This document shows, piece after piece, positions 6,851 to 14,873 of a stretch of DNA of 16,129 nucleotides. The DNA comes from Prolixibacteraceae bacterium (GTDB lineage Bacteria > Bacteroidota > Bacteroidia > Bacteroidales > Prolixibacteraceae). Below the pieces are notes generated by a model. The model was not told the DNA's origin. It saw nothing but the letters and a program-made list of their open reading frames with translations, and did not search any database. The number at the start of each line of letters is the position of its first letter. The stretch's first letter is position 1. A program made the translations under genes and the position numbers. The stretch is taken from contig SKHV01000314.1 of assembly GCA_007116765.1 (NCBI GenBank), positions 1-16,129 of the forward strand, given 5' to 3'.

Positions 6851-8068
6851 ATGAAAGTTGCCGTTATAGGTGGTGGTGCCGCAGGTTTTTTTGCCGCAAT
6901 TACAGCTAAAGAAACCCACCCCGAAGCACACGTTATTATTTTTGAAAAATCGTGCAAGCTTTTGTCAAAAGTAAAAGTATCGGGAGGTGGACGCTGCAAC
7001 GTCACTAACGGCTGTAGCTCAATATCAAAACTATGCCGGGCATATCCGCGCGGGGGTAAAAGTTTGAAAAAAGTTTTTTCGGTGTTCAACACCAAACATG
7101 CTATGGAGTGGTTCGAATCGAGGGGAATACCCTTGGTAATACAAGCCGATGGCTGCGTTTTCCCGGTTTCGCAAAACTCGCAAAGTATTATCGACTGCTT
7201 TTTAAACGAAGCAAAAAAGATCAAGATAGAAATCAGAAGAAATCATGAAATCATCGCATTAAAAGAAGAAGGAGACTTGCTTGAGCTTCAATTTTCAGAC
7301 AAGAATATTGATCCATTTCTATCAAACAAAGTAATTGTAACTACAGGCGGCTCTCCCAAAAGAGAAGGCTTGCATTGGCTCGAAAGTCTCAATCATGAAA
7401 TTGAAAGCCCTGTACCTTCGTTATTTTCATTCAATATGCCATCAGAAAATATTACCGACCTTAAAGGCATTGTAATAGATAACGCATTAGTAAGCATACA
7501 AAAAATGAAGATTAAAGCTGAAGGCGCACTATTGATTACACATTGGGGGATGAGTGGCCCGGCAATATTGAAACTCTCGTCGTACGGAGCCAGGGAGTTA
7601 CATGCCGCAAATTACACTTTCAACATCCAGGTAAACTGGATAAACCAGAGCAATAATGAAACGGTAATTGACACATTAAACCAACTTGTTCAACAATATG
7701 GGAACAAGCAGCTTGGCAATTACAGAGCATTTGCTCTTCCTGAGCGTTTGTGGCTTTTTTTGCTGAAAAAATGCAGCTTGCCACAAACCAAAAAATGGAG
7801 CGAGTTGGGCAAAAAAAATATTAACAAGCTATGCATGCAACTCACAAACGACTGTTACAAGGTTGAAGGAAAATCGACTTTTAAAGAAGAGTTTGTGACA
7901 TGTGGAGGATTAAGTTTAAAAAGCGTAAATTTAAACACCATGCAAAGTAAAACCGTTCAAAATTTATATTTTGCCGGCGAAGTACTCGACATTGATGCAA
8001 TTACCGGTGGATTTAATTTACAAGCTGCTTGGACCACCGGATACATTGCAGGAAAACTTAATACATAG
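6851..8068 (+). CDS. FAD-dependent oxidoreductase, BaiN/HI0933 (YhiN-like) family
   Basis: A 405-residue cytoplasmic flavoprotein of the HI0933-like family, often annotated as BaiN-like or as an aminoacetone oxidase family enzyme. Residues 3-17 hold the FAD-binding Rossmann motif GGGAAGFFAA, with E32 at the end of the second strand as the likely ribose ligand. SGGGRCNVTN (44-53), THWGMSGPAIL (230-240) and FAGEVLDIDAITGGFNLQAAW (374 onward) are family signatures; the last closes the FAD site. The length is typical and the reading frame intact. The true substrate of most members is unknown, and names implying bile-acid dehydroxylation should not be transferred here. It sits between the DUF1456 gene (22-base gap) and the methyltransferase gene (23-base gap), so it is probably co-transcribed with both. 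Confidence 0.9.
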   Translation: MKVAVIGGGAAGFFAAITAKETHPEAHVIIFEKSCKLLSKVKVSGGGRCNVTNGCSSISKLCRAYPRGGKSLKKVFSVFNTKHAMEWFESRGIPLVIQADGCVFPVSQNSQSIIDCFLNEAKKIKIEIRRNHEIIALKEEGDLLELQFSDKNIDPFLSNKVIVTTGGSPKREGLHWLESLNHEIESPVPSLFSFNMPSENITDLKGIVIDNALVSIQKMKIKAEGALLITHWGMSGPAILKLSSYGARELHAANYTFNIQVNWINQSNNETVIDTLNQLVQQYGNKQLGNYRAFALPERLWLFLLKKCSLPQTKKWSELGKKNINKLCMQLTNDCYKVEGKSTFKEEFVTCGGLSLKSVNLNTMQSKTVQNLYFAGEVLDIDAITGGFNLQAAWTTGYIAGKLNT

Positions 8069-8091
8069 GATAAAACAAATTTGCGAATACA

Positions 8092-9252
8092 ATGAATATG
8101 GAACATTATGAAATGGTAGCAACCACACTTTTCGGCTTTGAAGAAACACTTGCCGACGAACTGAAAGTTATTGGTGCACAAAAAATTGAAATCCTTAATC
8201 GTGCAGTGCGTTTCGAAGGCGATAAAAAAATGATGTATAAGAGCAATTTATACCTACGCACAGCACTAAGGGTGCTTATGCCAATTTCGCAATTTATGAT
8301 ACGCGACGAACGCGACTTGTACAAAAAGATACAGCGGATTGAGTGGGATAAATACTTATCGGTGGATGGCACGTTGGCCATTGAGGCCACTGTAAAAAGC
8401 GATTATTTTACGCACTCGAAGTTTATGGCCTTGAAGGCAAAAGATGCCGTGGTTGATCAGTTCAGGGATAAATACAGCCGTCGCCCCTCCATTGATGTTG
8501 ACACCCCCGACTTGCGCATAAATCTGCACATAAACGATCGCAACTGTGCCGTTTCGCTCGATAGCTCTGGATACACTCTTGGCAAAAGAGGCTACCGCAC
8601 TGCTCAATCGGAAGCGCCAATGAGCGAAGTACTTGCGGCCGGGATTATTGCACTTTCTCAATGGGATAAAAAGAGAAATCTGGTTGACCCCATGTGCGGC
8701 TCAGGGACTTTCTCAATTGAAGCGGCAATGATTGCAAGTAACACACCGGCAGGCTTTTTCAGGAATTTCGGTTTCGAAATGTGGCCCGATTTTGACAAAA
8801 CCCTTTGGAAACAAATTAAAACCGAAGCCCGTGAGCAAATCAAAAAACCCGAGGGTAAAATATTTGCTTCGGACATTGATGAACGTTCAGTCACTATTGC
8901 AGAACAAAATGCAATCAATGCAAATCTGGCACAATTCATAAGTTTTAAAAAACTCGATTTTCTCAATTCAGAAACGAAGCAAAATAACTGCATCGTATTT
9001 TTGAACCCACCATATGGCGAGCGCTTAAAGGATGAAGAAGAAATAATCCCGTTTTATAAAGAAATAGGTACTCAGCTTAAGCACTTTTACGAAGAATCGG
9101 AGGCCTGGATTATTAGTGCCAACATCAATGCCCTTAAATTTATAGGCTTACGCCCATCGAGAAAAATTAAGCTTTTCAACGGTCCGCTTGAATGCAAGCT
9201 TCAGAAATACGAGCTATTTAAAGGTAAGAAAAGGGAACAGCACCAAGACTAA
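8092..9252 (+). CDS. THUMP-domain 23S rRNA guanine-N2 methyltransferase-like protein (RlmL N-terminal half type)
   Basis: A 386-residue S-adenosylmethionine-dependent RNA methyltransferase. Residues about 45-155 form a THUMP RNA-binding domain. SSGYTLGKRGYR (158-169) is the family linker. The Rossmann methyltransferase domain has motif I at DPMCGSGTF (199-207), an acidic motif II at ASDID (259-263), and the N6/N2-methylase catalytic motif NPPYGERL (305-312). It matches the N-terminal half of E. coli RlmL, which makes m2G2445 in 23S rRNA, without the RlmK half; stand-alone forms of this kind are common. The exact target base is inferred. Starts at 8092 (MNMEHYEM) or 8098 are both possible. It is last in its operon and is followed by a strong terminator. 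Confidence 0.9.
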   Translation: MNMEHYEMVATTLFGFEETLADELKVIGAQKIEILNRAVRFEGDKKMMYKSNLYLRTALRVLMPISQFMIRDERDLYKKIQRIEWDKYLSVDGTLAIEATVKSDYFTHSKFMALKAKDAVVDQFRDKYSRRPSIDVDTPDLRINLHINDRNCAVSLDSSGYTLGKRGYRTAQSEAPMSEVLAAGIIALSQWDKKRNLVDPMCGSGTFSIEAAMIASNTPAGFFRNFGFEMWPDFDKTLWKQIKTEAREQIKKPEGKIFASDIDERSVTIAEQNAINANLAQFISFKKLDFLNSETKQNNCIVFLNPPYGERLKDEEEIIPFYKEIGTQLKHFYEESEAWIISANINALKFIGLRPSRKIKLFNGPLECKLQKYELFKGKKREQHQD

Positions 9253-9303
9253 CTGTAATCCATTTCTTGAATATTTATATCACTGTAAATCTAACTATAC
9301 AAA

Positions 9304-9344
9304 TAAAACAAAGAGACACCATAAACTGATGTCTCTTTGTTTTA
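9304..9344. terminator. Strong bidirectional terminator
   Basis: TAAAACAAAGAGACA (9304-9318) pairs perfectly over 15 bp with its complement at 9330-9344, with an 11-base loop. The arms carry A-rich and T-rich ends, so transcripts from both sides would end in a U-rich tail. It lies between the convergent methyltransferase and T9SS cargo genes. Confidence 0.85.
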
Positions 9345-9359
9345 TAGTTAAACTCAACA

Positions 9360-11120
9360 TTAGTATTTTGAAAATTTCATTGTTTTTTTCGTACCGTTAT
9401 CAAAGCATAACTCAACAAAGAATAAACCTGCTTCAAAATGCGACACATCGATATTTAAAAGATCGCCGACAGTTTGTATGCCGGTATCGGTTTTCACCCT
9501 CTTTCCATTTGAACTATAAATAGTGAGCGTATTCAGCTGTATACTTTCTTCCAATTCTATTTTTAAATTATGACTAACCGGGTTTGGAAATAATTTTATT
9601 TTGGCAAGTATTTTTTCATTTAAGCTGCTTTCCACATTGAAAATAATGGTATAGGTTTGTGTTGTGCCATCTTCGGCGGTAACCAGAATGCTTGCAGTAC
9701 CTGGAATTTCCACGGCCTGTGTAATTTCAACCTGAGCCTTTTCATCAACCGCAAAAGCACTTATCTGCGGAACAACTTCAGTAGATGAAGACAAGTCGAT
9801 GGTATATTCATATACCCCTGAATCGAAAACACTTAGCTCATCTCCATCAATCTGAATAGCCGACAGTGTTGCATTATCACTCAACTGGCTTGTTTCGGAA
9901 GAATAGCTGTAGCTTGAAGTCTTCACAAATACCAAATCATCGTCATCGTAATTGTTCGTATACAGAGTGAGTTCAGTCAACAAACCATTTTCATAGTAGT
10001 CTAAATCATACAAATCAAACTCATAAAAACTCTCATATTCTTCTATTTCAGGAATTGCAATATTGTCAAGCGCAATTAAGTCGCCAAAAGCAAATTCTTT
10101 CTTTGAAACTGCAGTAAAATCACCCGAGAAACCATCGGATTGATAATATGTTTCGCTTTCAAGTTTTCCTTGCACATAACCATACTCAATGTACCAGTTT
10201 AAATATGTATCCAGAGTGGAATAATTCATAGAGTATTCTTCCATTTTGACAAGCTTTCCATTTTGGTAGTAATACATGGTTTTATCGAGCAACATGGGCG
10301 CATCGTAAAGCAACATTAAGTTTTGTTCCTGTGCGATTGTTCCGTTTGGATTGTATTCTGTTTCTGTGCGGAAAATCTCAACCATTTCGTCTTCGTCGGG
10401 CGATGAAACGACACTTACTATTTCATTACCTCCGGCATCATATTGCATGGCGAAAATGGATCCTAGTACCACTTCACCAGTATCTTCATCAATTTCGTAA
10501 ACTTCGGTCTTGACCAAAAGCCCCTGACTGTTTACTTCGTAAACCACGTAACCCATACTTACCCACTCGGCCTCATTTCCCGACTTGAAAAAACTATTTA
10601 CTTGGGTAATGTTACCACTGTATTCATACTCGTGCCTAGAAGCACTTTCGGTTTCTCCTGAAGAATAATCGTATGAAAAGACATTGGATTGTTTAAGCCT
10701 GCCATCTGTATAATATGAATTCTCTTCTTTTTCAATTAAATTCCATCCGTAAAAACTATCAAGCAGATACAGCTCAGATAAAACTAAACCTCCTTCACTA
10801 TTATATTCATAAGTATGTTGCTCAGTAAGTTCTTCCTCATTGCTATATTCGTCGATCTTAAAATATTTGTAGCTTATAATTTGGTCATTGTCGTTATAGG
10901 TAAAAACTTTTCGCCCCCATTCACCTTCAATTGTTTGAAGTTTGATTTTTGATCCCGAAACACTTTTAAGCATGGAGCCATGAGTAGGAAGTAATTCTAC
11001 GATTTTGCTTTTATCTATTTCAATCTTTTCTTTTAACTCAGTATAATCATTCGAATATATTGAAAAACTGGAAAATACAAACAGAAACATTGTGAATAAT
11101 AATGGTATAACTCTTTTCAT
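9360..11120 (-). CDS. T9SS-secreted repeat protein with C-terminal sorting domain
   Basis: A 586-residue exported protein of unknown function. Residues 1 to about 23 are a Sec signal starting MKRVIPLLF. Residues 75 to about 415 are a regular array of roughly 30-residue repeats with a Y-N-x-x-G-x-L core. Residues about 416-497 resemble a cadherin-like beta-sandwich domain (ATLSAIQIDG, VYEYTIDLS, GTTQTYTIIF). Residues about 503-586 are a type A T9SS sorting domain: KIKLFPNPVSHNLKIEL, a YSSNGKRV turn, LNIDVSHFEAGLFFVEL and a basic end. That domain is normally removed as the protein crosses the outer membrane. I chose the ATG at 11120; an upstream TTG at 11171 would bury the signal peptide. It is monocistronic, with a possible -7 TACATTTG at 11149-11156. 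A surface adhesin or binding role is only a guess. Confidence 0.88.
   Translation of the reverse strand: MKRVIPLLFTMFLFVFSSFSIYSNDYTELKEKIEIDKSKIVELLPTHGSMLKSVSGSKIKLQTIEGEWGRKVFTYNDNDQIISYKYFKIDEYSNEEELTEQHTYEYNSEGGLVLSELYLLDSFYGWNLIEKEENSYYTDGRLKQSNVFSYDYSSGETESASRHEYEYSGNITQVNSFFKSGNEAEWVSMGYVVYEVNSQGLLVKTEVYEIDEDTGEVVLGSIFAMQYDAGGNEIVSVVSSPDEDEMVEIFRTETEYNPNGTIAQEQNLMLLYDAPMLLDKTMYYYQNGKLVKMEEYSMNYSTLDTYLNWYIEYGYVQGKLESETYYQSDGFSGDFTAVSKKEFAFGDLIALDNIAIPEIEEYESFYEFDLYDLDYYENGLLTELTLYTNNYDDDDLVFVKTSSYSYSSETSQLSDNATLSAIQIDGDELSVFDSGVYEYTIDLSSSTEVVPQISAFAVDEKAQVEITQAVEIPGTASILVTAEDGTTQTYTIIFNVESSLNEKILAKIKLFPNPVSHNLKIELEESIQLNTLTIYSSNGKRVKTDTGIQTVGDLLNIDVSHFEAGLFFVELCFDNGTKKTMKFSKY
9876..10898 (-). 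repeat. Array of about eleven 30-residue Y-x-x-G-x-L repeats
   Basis: Inside the T9SS cargo, aromatic anchors begin each unit at residues 75, 106, 137, 167, 196 (Val), 227, 256, 285, 315, 343 (Phe), 376 and 406. The intervals are 28 to 33 residues, mostly 29 to 31. Typical units start YNSEGGLV, YTDGRLK, YNPNGTIA, YQNGKLV and YVQGKLE, then have an acidic or aromatic middle and end in a Y-E-Y-like strand. The pattern suggests repeated beta hairpins, loosely like RHS/YD repeats but longer. DNA identity between units is low. Confidence 0.75.
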
Positions 11121-11237
11121 GATAGCAATTTTTGTTAATAATACATAACAAATGTATGATGAACCAACCAAACGATATTAGAGTATAAGTAATTGTTTCT
11201 GTCGAATGTATAAGTGATAATATTTCACCGATAAATG

Positions 11238-11272
11238 CAAAAAAAGGGACACTCAAAATTCTGAGTATCCCT
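11238..11272 (-). terminator. Terminator of the GH95 gene
   Basis: AGGGACACTCA (11245-11255) pairs with TGAGTATCCCT (11262-11272) with one C-A mismatch and a 6-base loop. On the minus strand it is followed by seven T residues. It lies 31 bases past the GH95 stop and isolates that gene from the T9SS cargo gene. Confidence 0.8.
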
Positions 11273-11302
11273 AGTATTATTATTTAATGCTTTTTTAGTT
11301 CG

Positions 11303-13591
11303 TTATAGCCTGTAAGTGAATGATTCTCCAGCAGAAATATTTACATCAACCAAATGCTCTTTATATCTTAGCTTTGTCGGAATGCCTGAAATTGATTTAA
11401 TCACTACTTCGATAAGTCTGCCATTATCCCATTCCATATTTACTTCATAGTTACCACGTGCTTTGAGACCCGAAATTTTTCCGGAGCTCCAGGCCTGTGG
11501 CAAAGCAGGCAGGATATGAATTTCGCCTGCATGGCTCTGTAGCAGCATTTCGGCAATTCCTGCAGTAGCCCCAAAATTACCGTCAATTTGGAATGGCGGA
11601 TGCACATCGAACAGGTTAGGTAAAGTAGAATGCTTGAAAAGTTCAAGCAGGTTTTCATAGGATTTTTCGCCATCGCCAAGACGGGCAAAGAAGTTTATAA
11701 TCCAAGCGCGGCTCCAACCTGTATGGCCACCACCATGAGCCAGACGATAGTCGATAGTTTTACGTGCAGCCGCGGCTAATTCGGGGGTACGTGTAGTACT
11801 AATCAAATCGCCCGGATGCAAAGCGTATAAATGCGAAATATGCCTGTGTCCGGGTTCGGGTTCTTTAAATTCTTCGGTCCATTCCATTATGCGGCCATCG
11901 CCTCCAATTTGTATTGGGCTCAAACGCGGAACAAGTTTTTGCAATTCTTTACGATAGGCTTCATCTTCGCCTAATAGCTCCGATGCGGCTATAGTATTAT
12001 CGAAAAGTTCACGAGTAATCATCATATCCATTGTAGGCCCCATTGTAATGTTCGAAATCTTTCCGTCGGGTGTTTCAAACTTGTTTTCGGGAGAACTGGA
12101 TGGCCCGGTTACCAGATAACCTGTTTTAGGATCTTCAATCAGGTAATCGACAAAAAACAACGAAGCTTCTTTCAGAATTGGATAAACTCTTCGTAGATAA
12201 CTGATGTCTTGTGAAAACAAATAATGCTGCCATATATGCTGACTTCCCCATGCTGCACCCATAGGCCACATTCCCCACTCGGGCTCACCTACCGCGGTAG
12301 TCCAGTACCATGCATCGGTAGTAAAATGCGCACAAAATCCACGACTGTTGTACATTTCGCGGGCAGTTTCACGTCCGTGTGTACGCAGGCTGTCCATTAA
12401 GTTAATAAAAGGAAGGTGACATTCGGAAAGGTTGGTAACCTCGGCCGGCCAGTAATTCATTTGTATGTTGATGTTGATGTGGTAGTCGGCACTCCAGGGC
12501 GGTGTTAAGCCATCGGCCCAAATTCCTTGTAAATTTGCCGCTAATGTACCCGGACGCGAAGAGCTGATGAGCAAATAGCGGCCAAAATTGAAATAGGTCA
12601 CCGCCAGACCATGATCCTCGTTTCCACCTTTTACGGCTTCGAGGCGCTTATCGGTAGGAATGTGAGACAAATCTGCCGCTTCAATCTCAAAATTTACCCG
12701 CTTGTACAAAGCCTGATAATCACTGATATGACTGGCTTTTAATTGTTCATAGCTCATACCTTCGATCCTTTCAATATCTTTTATGCTCTCGGTTTGTGGA
12801 TTTGCGCCCCAATAATCGGTGCGAGCAGTCAAGTAAATCAATACTTCGGAAGCGTTGGTAATTATTAAACTGTCGGCTTTGGGTTCAATTTCACCACCAA
12901 AAGGAATCGCACGTAAAGCAGTAAAATAATTTACACCGGGATTTACGCCCTGCATATCGGCACCACCGGCAGTAACCTGCCCGTGCATAAAAATTGAATT
13001 CCCTTGTGCAATAACATTAGCATCTTTTTCGCGCTTTAAGGCAAGCGACAAGTTAATAGCCTTGGGCTTATCGCTACTAATTTTCATTATTAAAGCCTGC
13101 TGTGGATTACTCGAAAATAATTCACGTGTGTAAGTAATTCCATCTATAGTATATTTAGTACGTGCTATTGCCGTATTCAAATCGAGCTCGCGGGAGTAGT
13201 TTGCAATGTTTTTGCCATGTTGAGTTTCAATGTAGAGGTCGCCAAGAGTTTGATACATGTTCCAGCTCTCCTGCCCCATGAATTCGTTTTTGCAAAGTTC
13301 CTGTGCTTTGGCATATTCACCATCGAATAAAAGTTGGCGAATTTCAGGTAAAACTTTGTAAGCTCCGTTTTTATCGGTAAACTGGTAACGACTGCCGGTC
13401 CATACCGACTCTTCGTTCAGTTGAACCCGTTCGTATTGTGTTTCGCCAAACACCATAGCTCCCAATCTTCCGTTTCCAACAGGCAGTGCATTATCCCACT
13501 GATAGGCTGGCTGTTCGAACCATATCTTATCCTGTGCGAATAATCCCATACCAAAAAAGAAGGCTATTGTAACAATTAAAAATTTCTTCAT
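11303..13591 (-). CDS. GH95 glycoside hydrolase (alpha-L-fucosidase or alpha-L-galactosidase)
   Basis: A 762-residue secreted enzyme of family GH95, inverting exo-glycosidases that remove alpha-1,2-linked L-fucose or, in some members, L-galactose. Residues 1-19 are a Sec signal ending in GLFAQ. Residues about 25-270 form the N-terminal beta domain (ALPVGNGRLGAMVFGE, LNEESVWTG). The (alpha/alpha)6 catalytic domain spans about 290-690 and a C-terminal beta domain follows. By comparison with the Bifidobacterium enzyme AfcA, the catalytic residues are N373 and N375 in HININIQMNYWPAE, E502 in SSSPEN and D670 in FQIDGNFG. All are present. H371 matches the His reported at the substrate C6 pocket of fucosidases, as I recall it. 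It follows the GH10 and GH43 genes, but a terminator intervenes and it has its own 276-base leader region. Confidence 0.93.
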   Translation of the reverse strand: MKKFLIVTIAFFFGMGLFAQDKIWFEQPAYQWDNALPVGNGRLGAMVFGETQYERVQLNEESVWTGSRYQFTDKNGAYKVLPEIRQLLFDGEYAKAQELCKNEFMGQESWNMYQTLGDLYIETQHGKNIANYSRELDLNTAIARTKYTIDGITYTRELFSSNPQQALIMKISSDKPKAINLSLALKREKDANVIAQGNSIFMHGQVTAGGADMQGVNPGVNYFTALRAIPFGGEIEPKADSLIITNASEVLIYLTARTDYWGANPQTESIKDIERIEGMSYEQLKASHISDYQALYKRVNFEIEAADLSHIPTDKRLEAVKGGNEDHGLAVTYFNFGRYLLISSSRPGTLAANLQGIWADGLTPPWSADYHININIQMNYWPAEVTNLSECHLPFINLMDSLRTHGRETAREMYNSRGFCAHFTTDAWYWTTAVGEPEWGMWPMGAAWGSQHIWQHYLFSQDISYLRRVYPILKEASLFFVDYLIEDPKTGYLVTGPSSSPENKFETPDGKISNITMGPTMDMMITRELFDNTIAASELLGEDEAYRKELQKLVPRLSPIQIGGDGRIMEWTEEFKEPEPGHRHISHLYALHPGDLISTTRTPELAAAARKTIDYRLAHGGGHTGWSRAWIINFFARLGDGEKSYENLLELFKHSTLPNLFDVHPPFQIDGNFGATAGIAEMLLQSHAGEIHILPALPQAWSSGKISGLKARGNYEVNMEWDNGRLIEVVIKSISGIPTKLRYKEHLVDVNISAGESFTYRL

Positions 13592-13613
13592 TTTTAAATA
13601 TTTTTCTCTAGTT

Positions 13614-13623
13614 AGTATTCGAA
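13614..13623 (-). promoter_or_regulatory. Copy 1 of TTCGAATACT, shared with the GH10 upstream region
   Basis: The minus strand reads TTCGAATACT 22 bases before the GH95 ATG. The same 10 bases occur upstream of the GH10 gene. Its core TTCGAA is palindromic. It may be an operator for a shared regulator; chance is not excluded. Confidence 0.3.
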
Positions 13624-13705
13624 TTTAATAAGATAAGAGCTATTTATATTACAATACTCTTCTCAATATAAATTAAACAAAATGAGAGAAATTGCATTCA
13701 ATCTA

Positions 13706-13720
13706 TTTGTTTAAAACAAA
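13706..13720. promoter_or_regulatory. Perfect inverted repeat TTTGTTT-A-AAACAAA in the GH95 leader region
   Basis: A 7+1+7 perfect palindrome lies 115 bases before the GH95 ATG, next to a TATATTTG sequence on the minus strand that fits the -7 consensus. It could be a repressor or activator site. The AT-rich sequence makes a chance match possible. Confidence 0.3.
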
Positions 13721-13804
13721 AACAAATATACACAGCCATACAAAATGCTAAGCACACTAATGTTTTTAAACAAGTGTTTTTTTGTTTATTCTATTGCATT
13801 ATTT

Positions 13805-13838
13805 CACAAAAAGAGCCTGTTAAATAATTAACAGGCTC
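13805..13838 (-). terminator. Terminator of the GH10-GH43 operon
   Basis: GAGCCTGTTAA (13813-13823) pairs perfectly with TTAACAGGCTC (13828-13838), with a 4-base loop. The minus strand then reads TTTTTGTG. It sits 30 bases past the GH43 stop and separates that operon from the GH95 gene. Confidence 0.88.
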
Positions 13839-13867
13839 AAAAAAGCAATAATTATGAAAAAAAAAGA

Positions 13868-14845
13868 TTATTCGTCGGTCATGCCGTCGATAGTTTCAAT
13901 TGTTCCGTCTTCGCGGTATTTCAAGTCAACTACTTTCATGCTACGTAACCATGTTTTTCCACCCGAGGGTTTACTGTCATGGTGAAAAAGGTACCATTTT
14001 CCTTTGTACTCAACAATTGAATGGTGAGTTGTCCACCCTACCACCGGAGTTAAAATAACACCTGCATAAGTAAAAGGTCCGTAGGGGTTGTCGCCTATTG
14101 CATAACACAAAAGGTGAGTATTCCCGGTTGAATATGAAAAATAGTATTTGCCCTTGTACTTGTGTACCCAAGGAGCCTCAAAGAAACGACGATTCTCGTC
14201 ATTTGTAAGAAGCGGTTTTCCATAAGCATCAAGCACTACAACATCGCGTGGCTCTTCGCCAAACTCGAGCATATCGTCCGATAGCTTAGTGATCTTGGCG
14301 CAAAGTGCCGGTTCGTCGGGATCGCGCAGATCGTCGTTATCTTCGTATTTTCCGTTTTTGTAACGCTGCAATTGGCCACCCCAAATTCCGCCCCAGTAAA
14401 GATACTGAGTACCGTCATCGTCGACAAAAACCGACTGGTCGATACTATAACTTCCTTTCATTGGCTCGGGCATTGCTTTGTAAGGCCCCTCGGGTTTATC
14501 GCTTATCGCTACTCCAATACGAAAAATATCGTCTTTATCTTTTGCGGGGAAATACATGTAGTATTTTCCATCTTTACAAGCCACATCGTTCGACCACATT
14601 TGGCGTTTAGCCCATGGCACATCGTCGATATCAATTGCAACACCATGATCGGTGCATTCTCCTTCAACATCGTCCATTGAGTAAACGTGGTAGTCGCGCA
14701 TATTGAAATGTGCGCCTGTATCGTCTTCGGGAATACCTGACTCGATATCGTGCGAAGGAAAAATATATAATTTTCCTTCGTATACGTGAGCACGAGGGTC
14801 GGCGGTATAAATGTTCTTCACTAAGTGACGTGGTTTCTTTGGCAT
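13868..14845 (-). CDS. GH43 family beta-xylosidase or alpha-L-arabinofuranosidase-like enzyme
   Basis: A 325-residue five-bladed beta-propeller glycosidase of family GH43 (inverting). The catalytic set is visible: base D16 in YTADPRAHVYEGKLY, pKa-modulating D136 in YSIDQSVFVDDDG and acid E223 in FFEAPWVHKYKGKYYFSYS. H275 in TTHHSIVEY fits the central metal-binding His. There is no signal peptide, so it should act in the cytoplasm on imported oligosaccharides, probably removing xylose or arabinose. Subfamily and substrate cannot be settled by eye; the N-terminal pattern resembles GH43_1. I start it at the ATG at 14845 (MPKKPRH); the frame also opens at a TTG at 14854. It lies 28 bases after the GH10 stop in the same operon and ends at a strong terminator. 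Confidence 0.9.
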   Translation of the reverse strand: MPKKPRHLVKNIYTADPRAHVYEGKLYIFPSHDIESGIPEDDTGAHFNMRDYHVYSMDDVEGECTDHGVAIDIDDVPWAKRQMWSNDVACKDGKYYMYFPAKDKDDIFRIGVAISDKPEGPYKAMPEPMKGSYSIDQSVFVDDDGTQYLYWGGIWGGQLQRYKNGKYEDNDDLRDPDEPALCAKITKLSDDMLEFGEEPRDVVVLDAYGKPLLTNDENRRFFEAPWVHKYKGKYYFSYSTGNTHLLCYAIGDNPYGPFTYAGVILTPVVGWTTHHSIVEYKGKWYLFHHDSKPSGGKTWLRSMKVVDLKYREDGTIETIDGMTDE

Positions 14846-14873
14846 AATATTCAATTTTAAATTTTACTAAAAC

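Noticed and set aside
6799..7224. 141-codon antisense frame over the start of the flavoprotein gene
   Set aside because: It covers the Rossmann GGGAAG region in reverse; the plus-strand gene is unambiguous.
8356..8993. Antisense frames of 101 and 111 codons in the methyltransferase gene
   Set aside because: They are shadows of a conserved coding sequence with intact motifs on the other strand.
9876..10898. RHS/YD-repeat toxin
   Set aside because: Repeats average 30 residues, there is no RHS core domain or toxin tip, and the C-terminus is a T9SS sorting domain.
11121..11171. N-terminal extension of the T9SS cargo to a start at 11171
   Set aside because: The codon there is TTG and the added 17 residues would place the signal peptide internally. 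The ATG at 11120 gives a classic signal peptide.
14846..14854. GH43 start at 14854
   Set aside because: That codon is TTG; the ATG at 14845 is three codons later and gives MPKKPRH, which fits the family.
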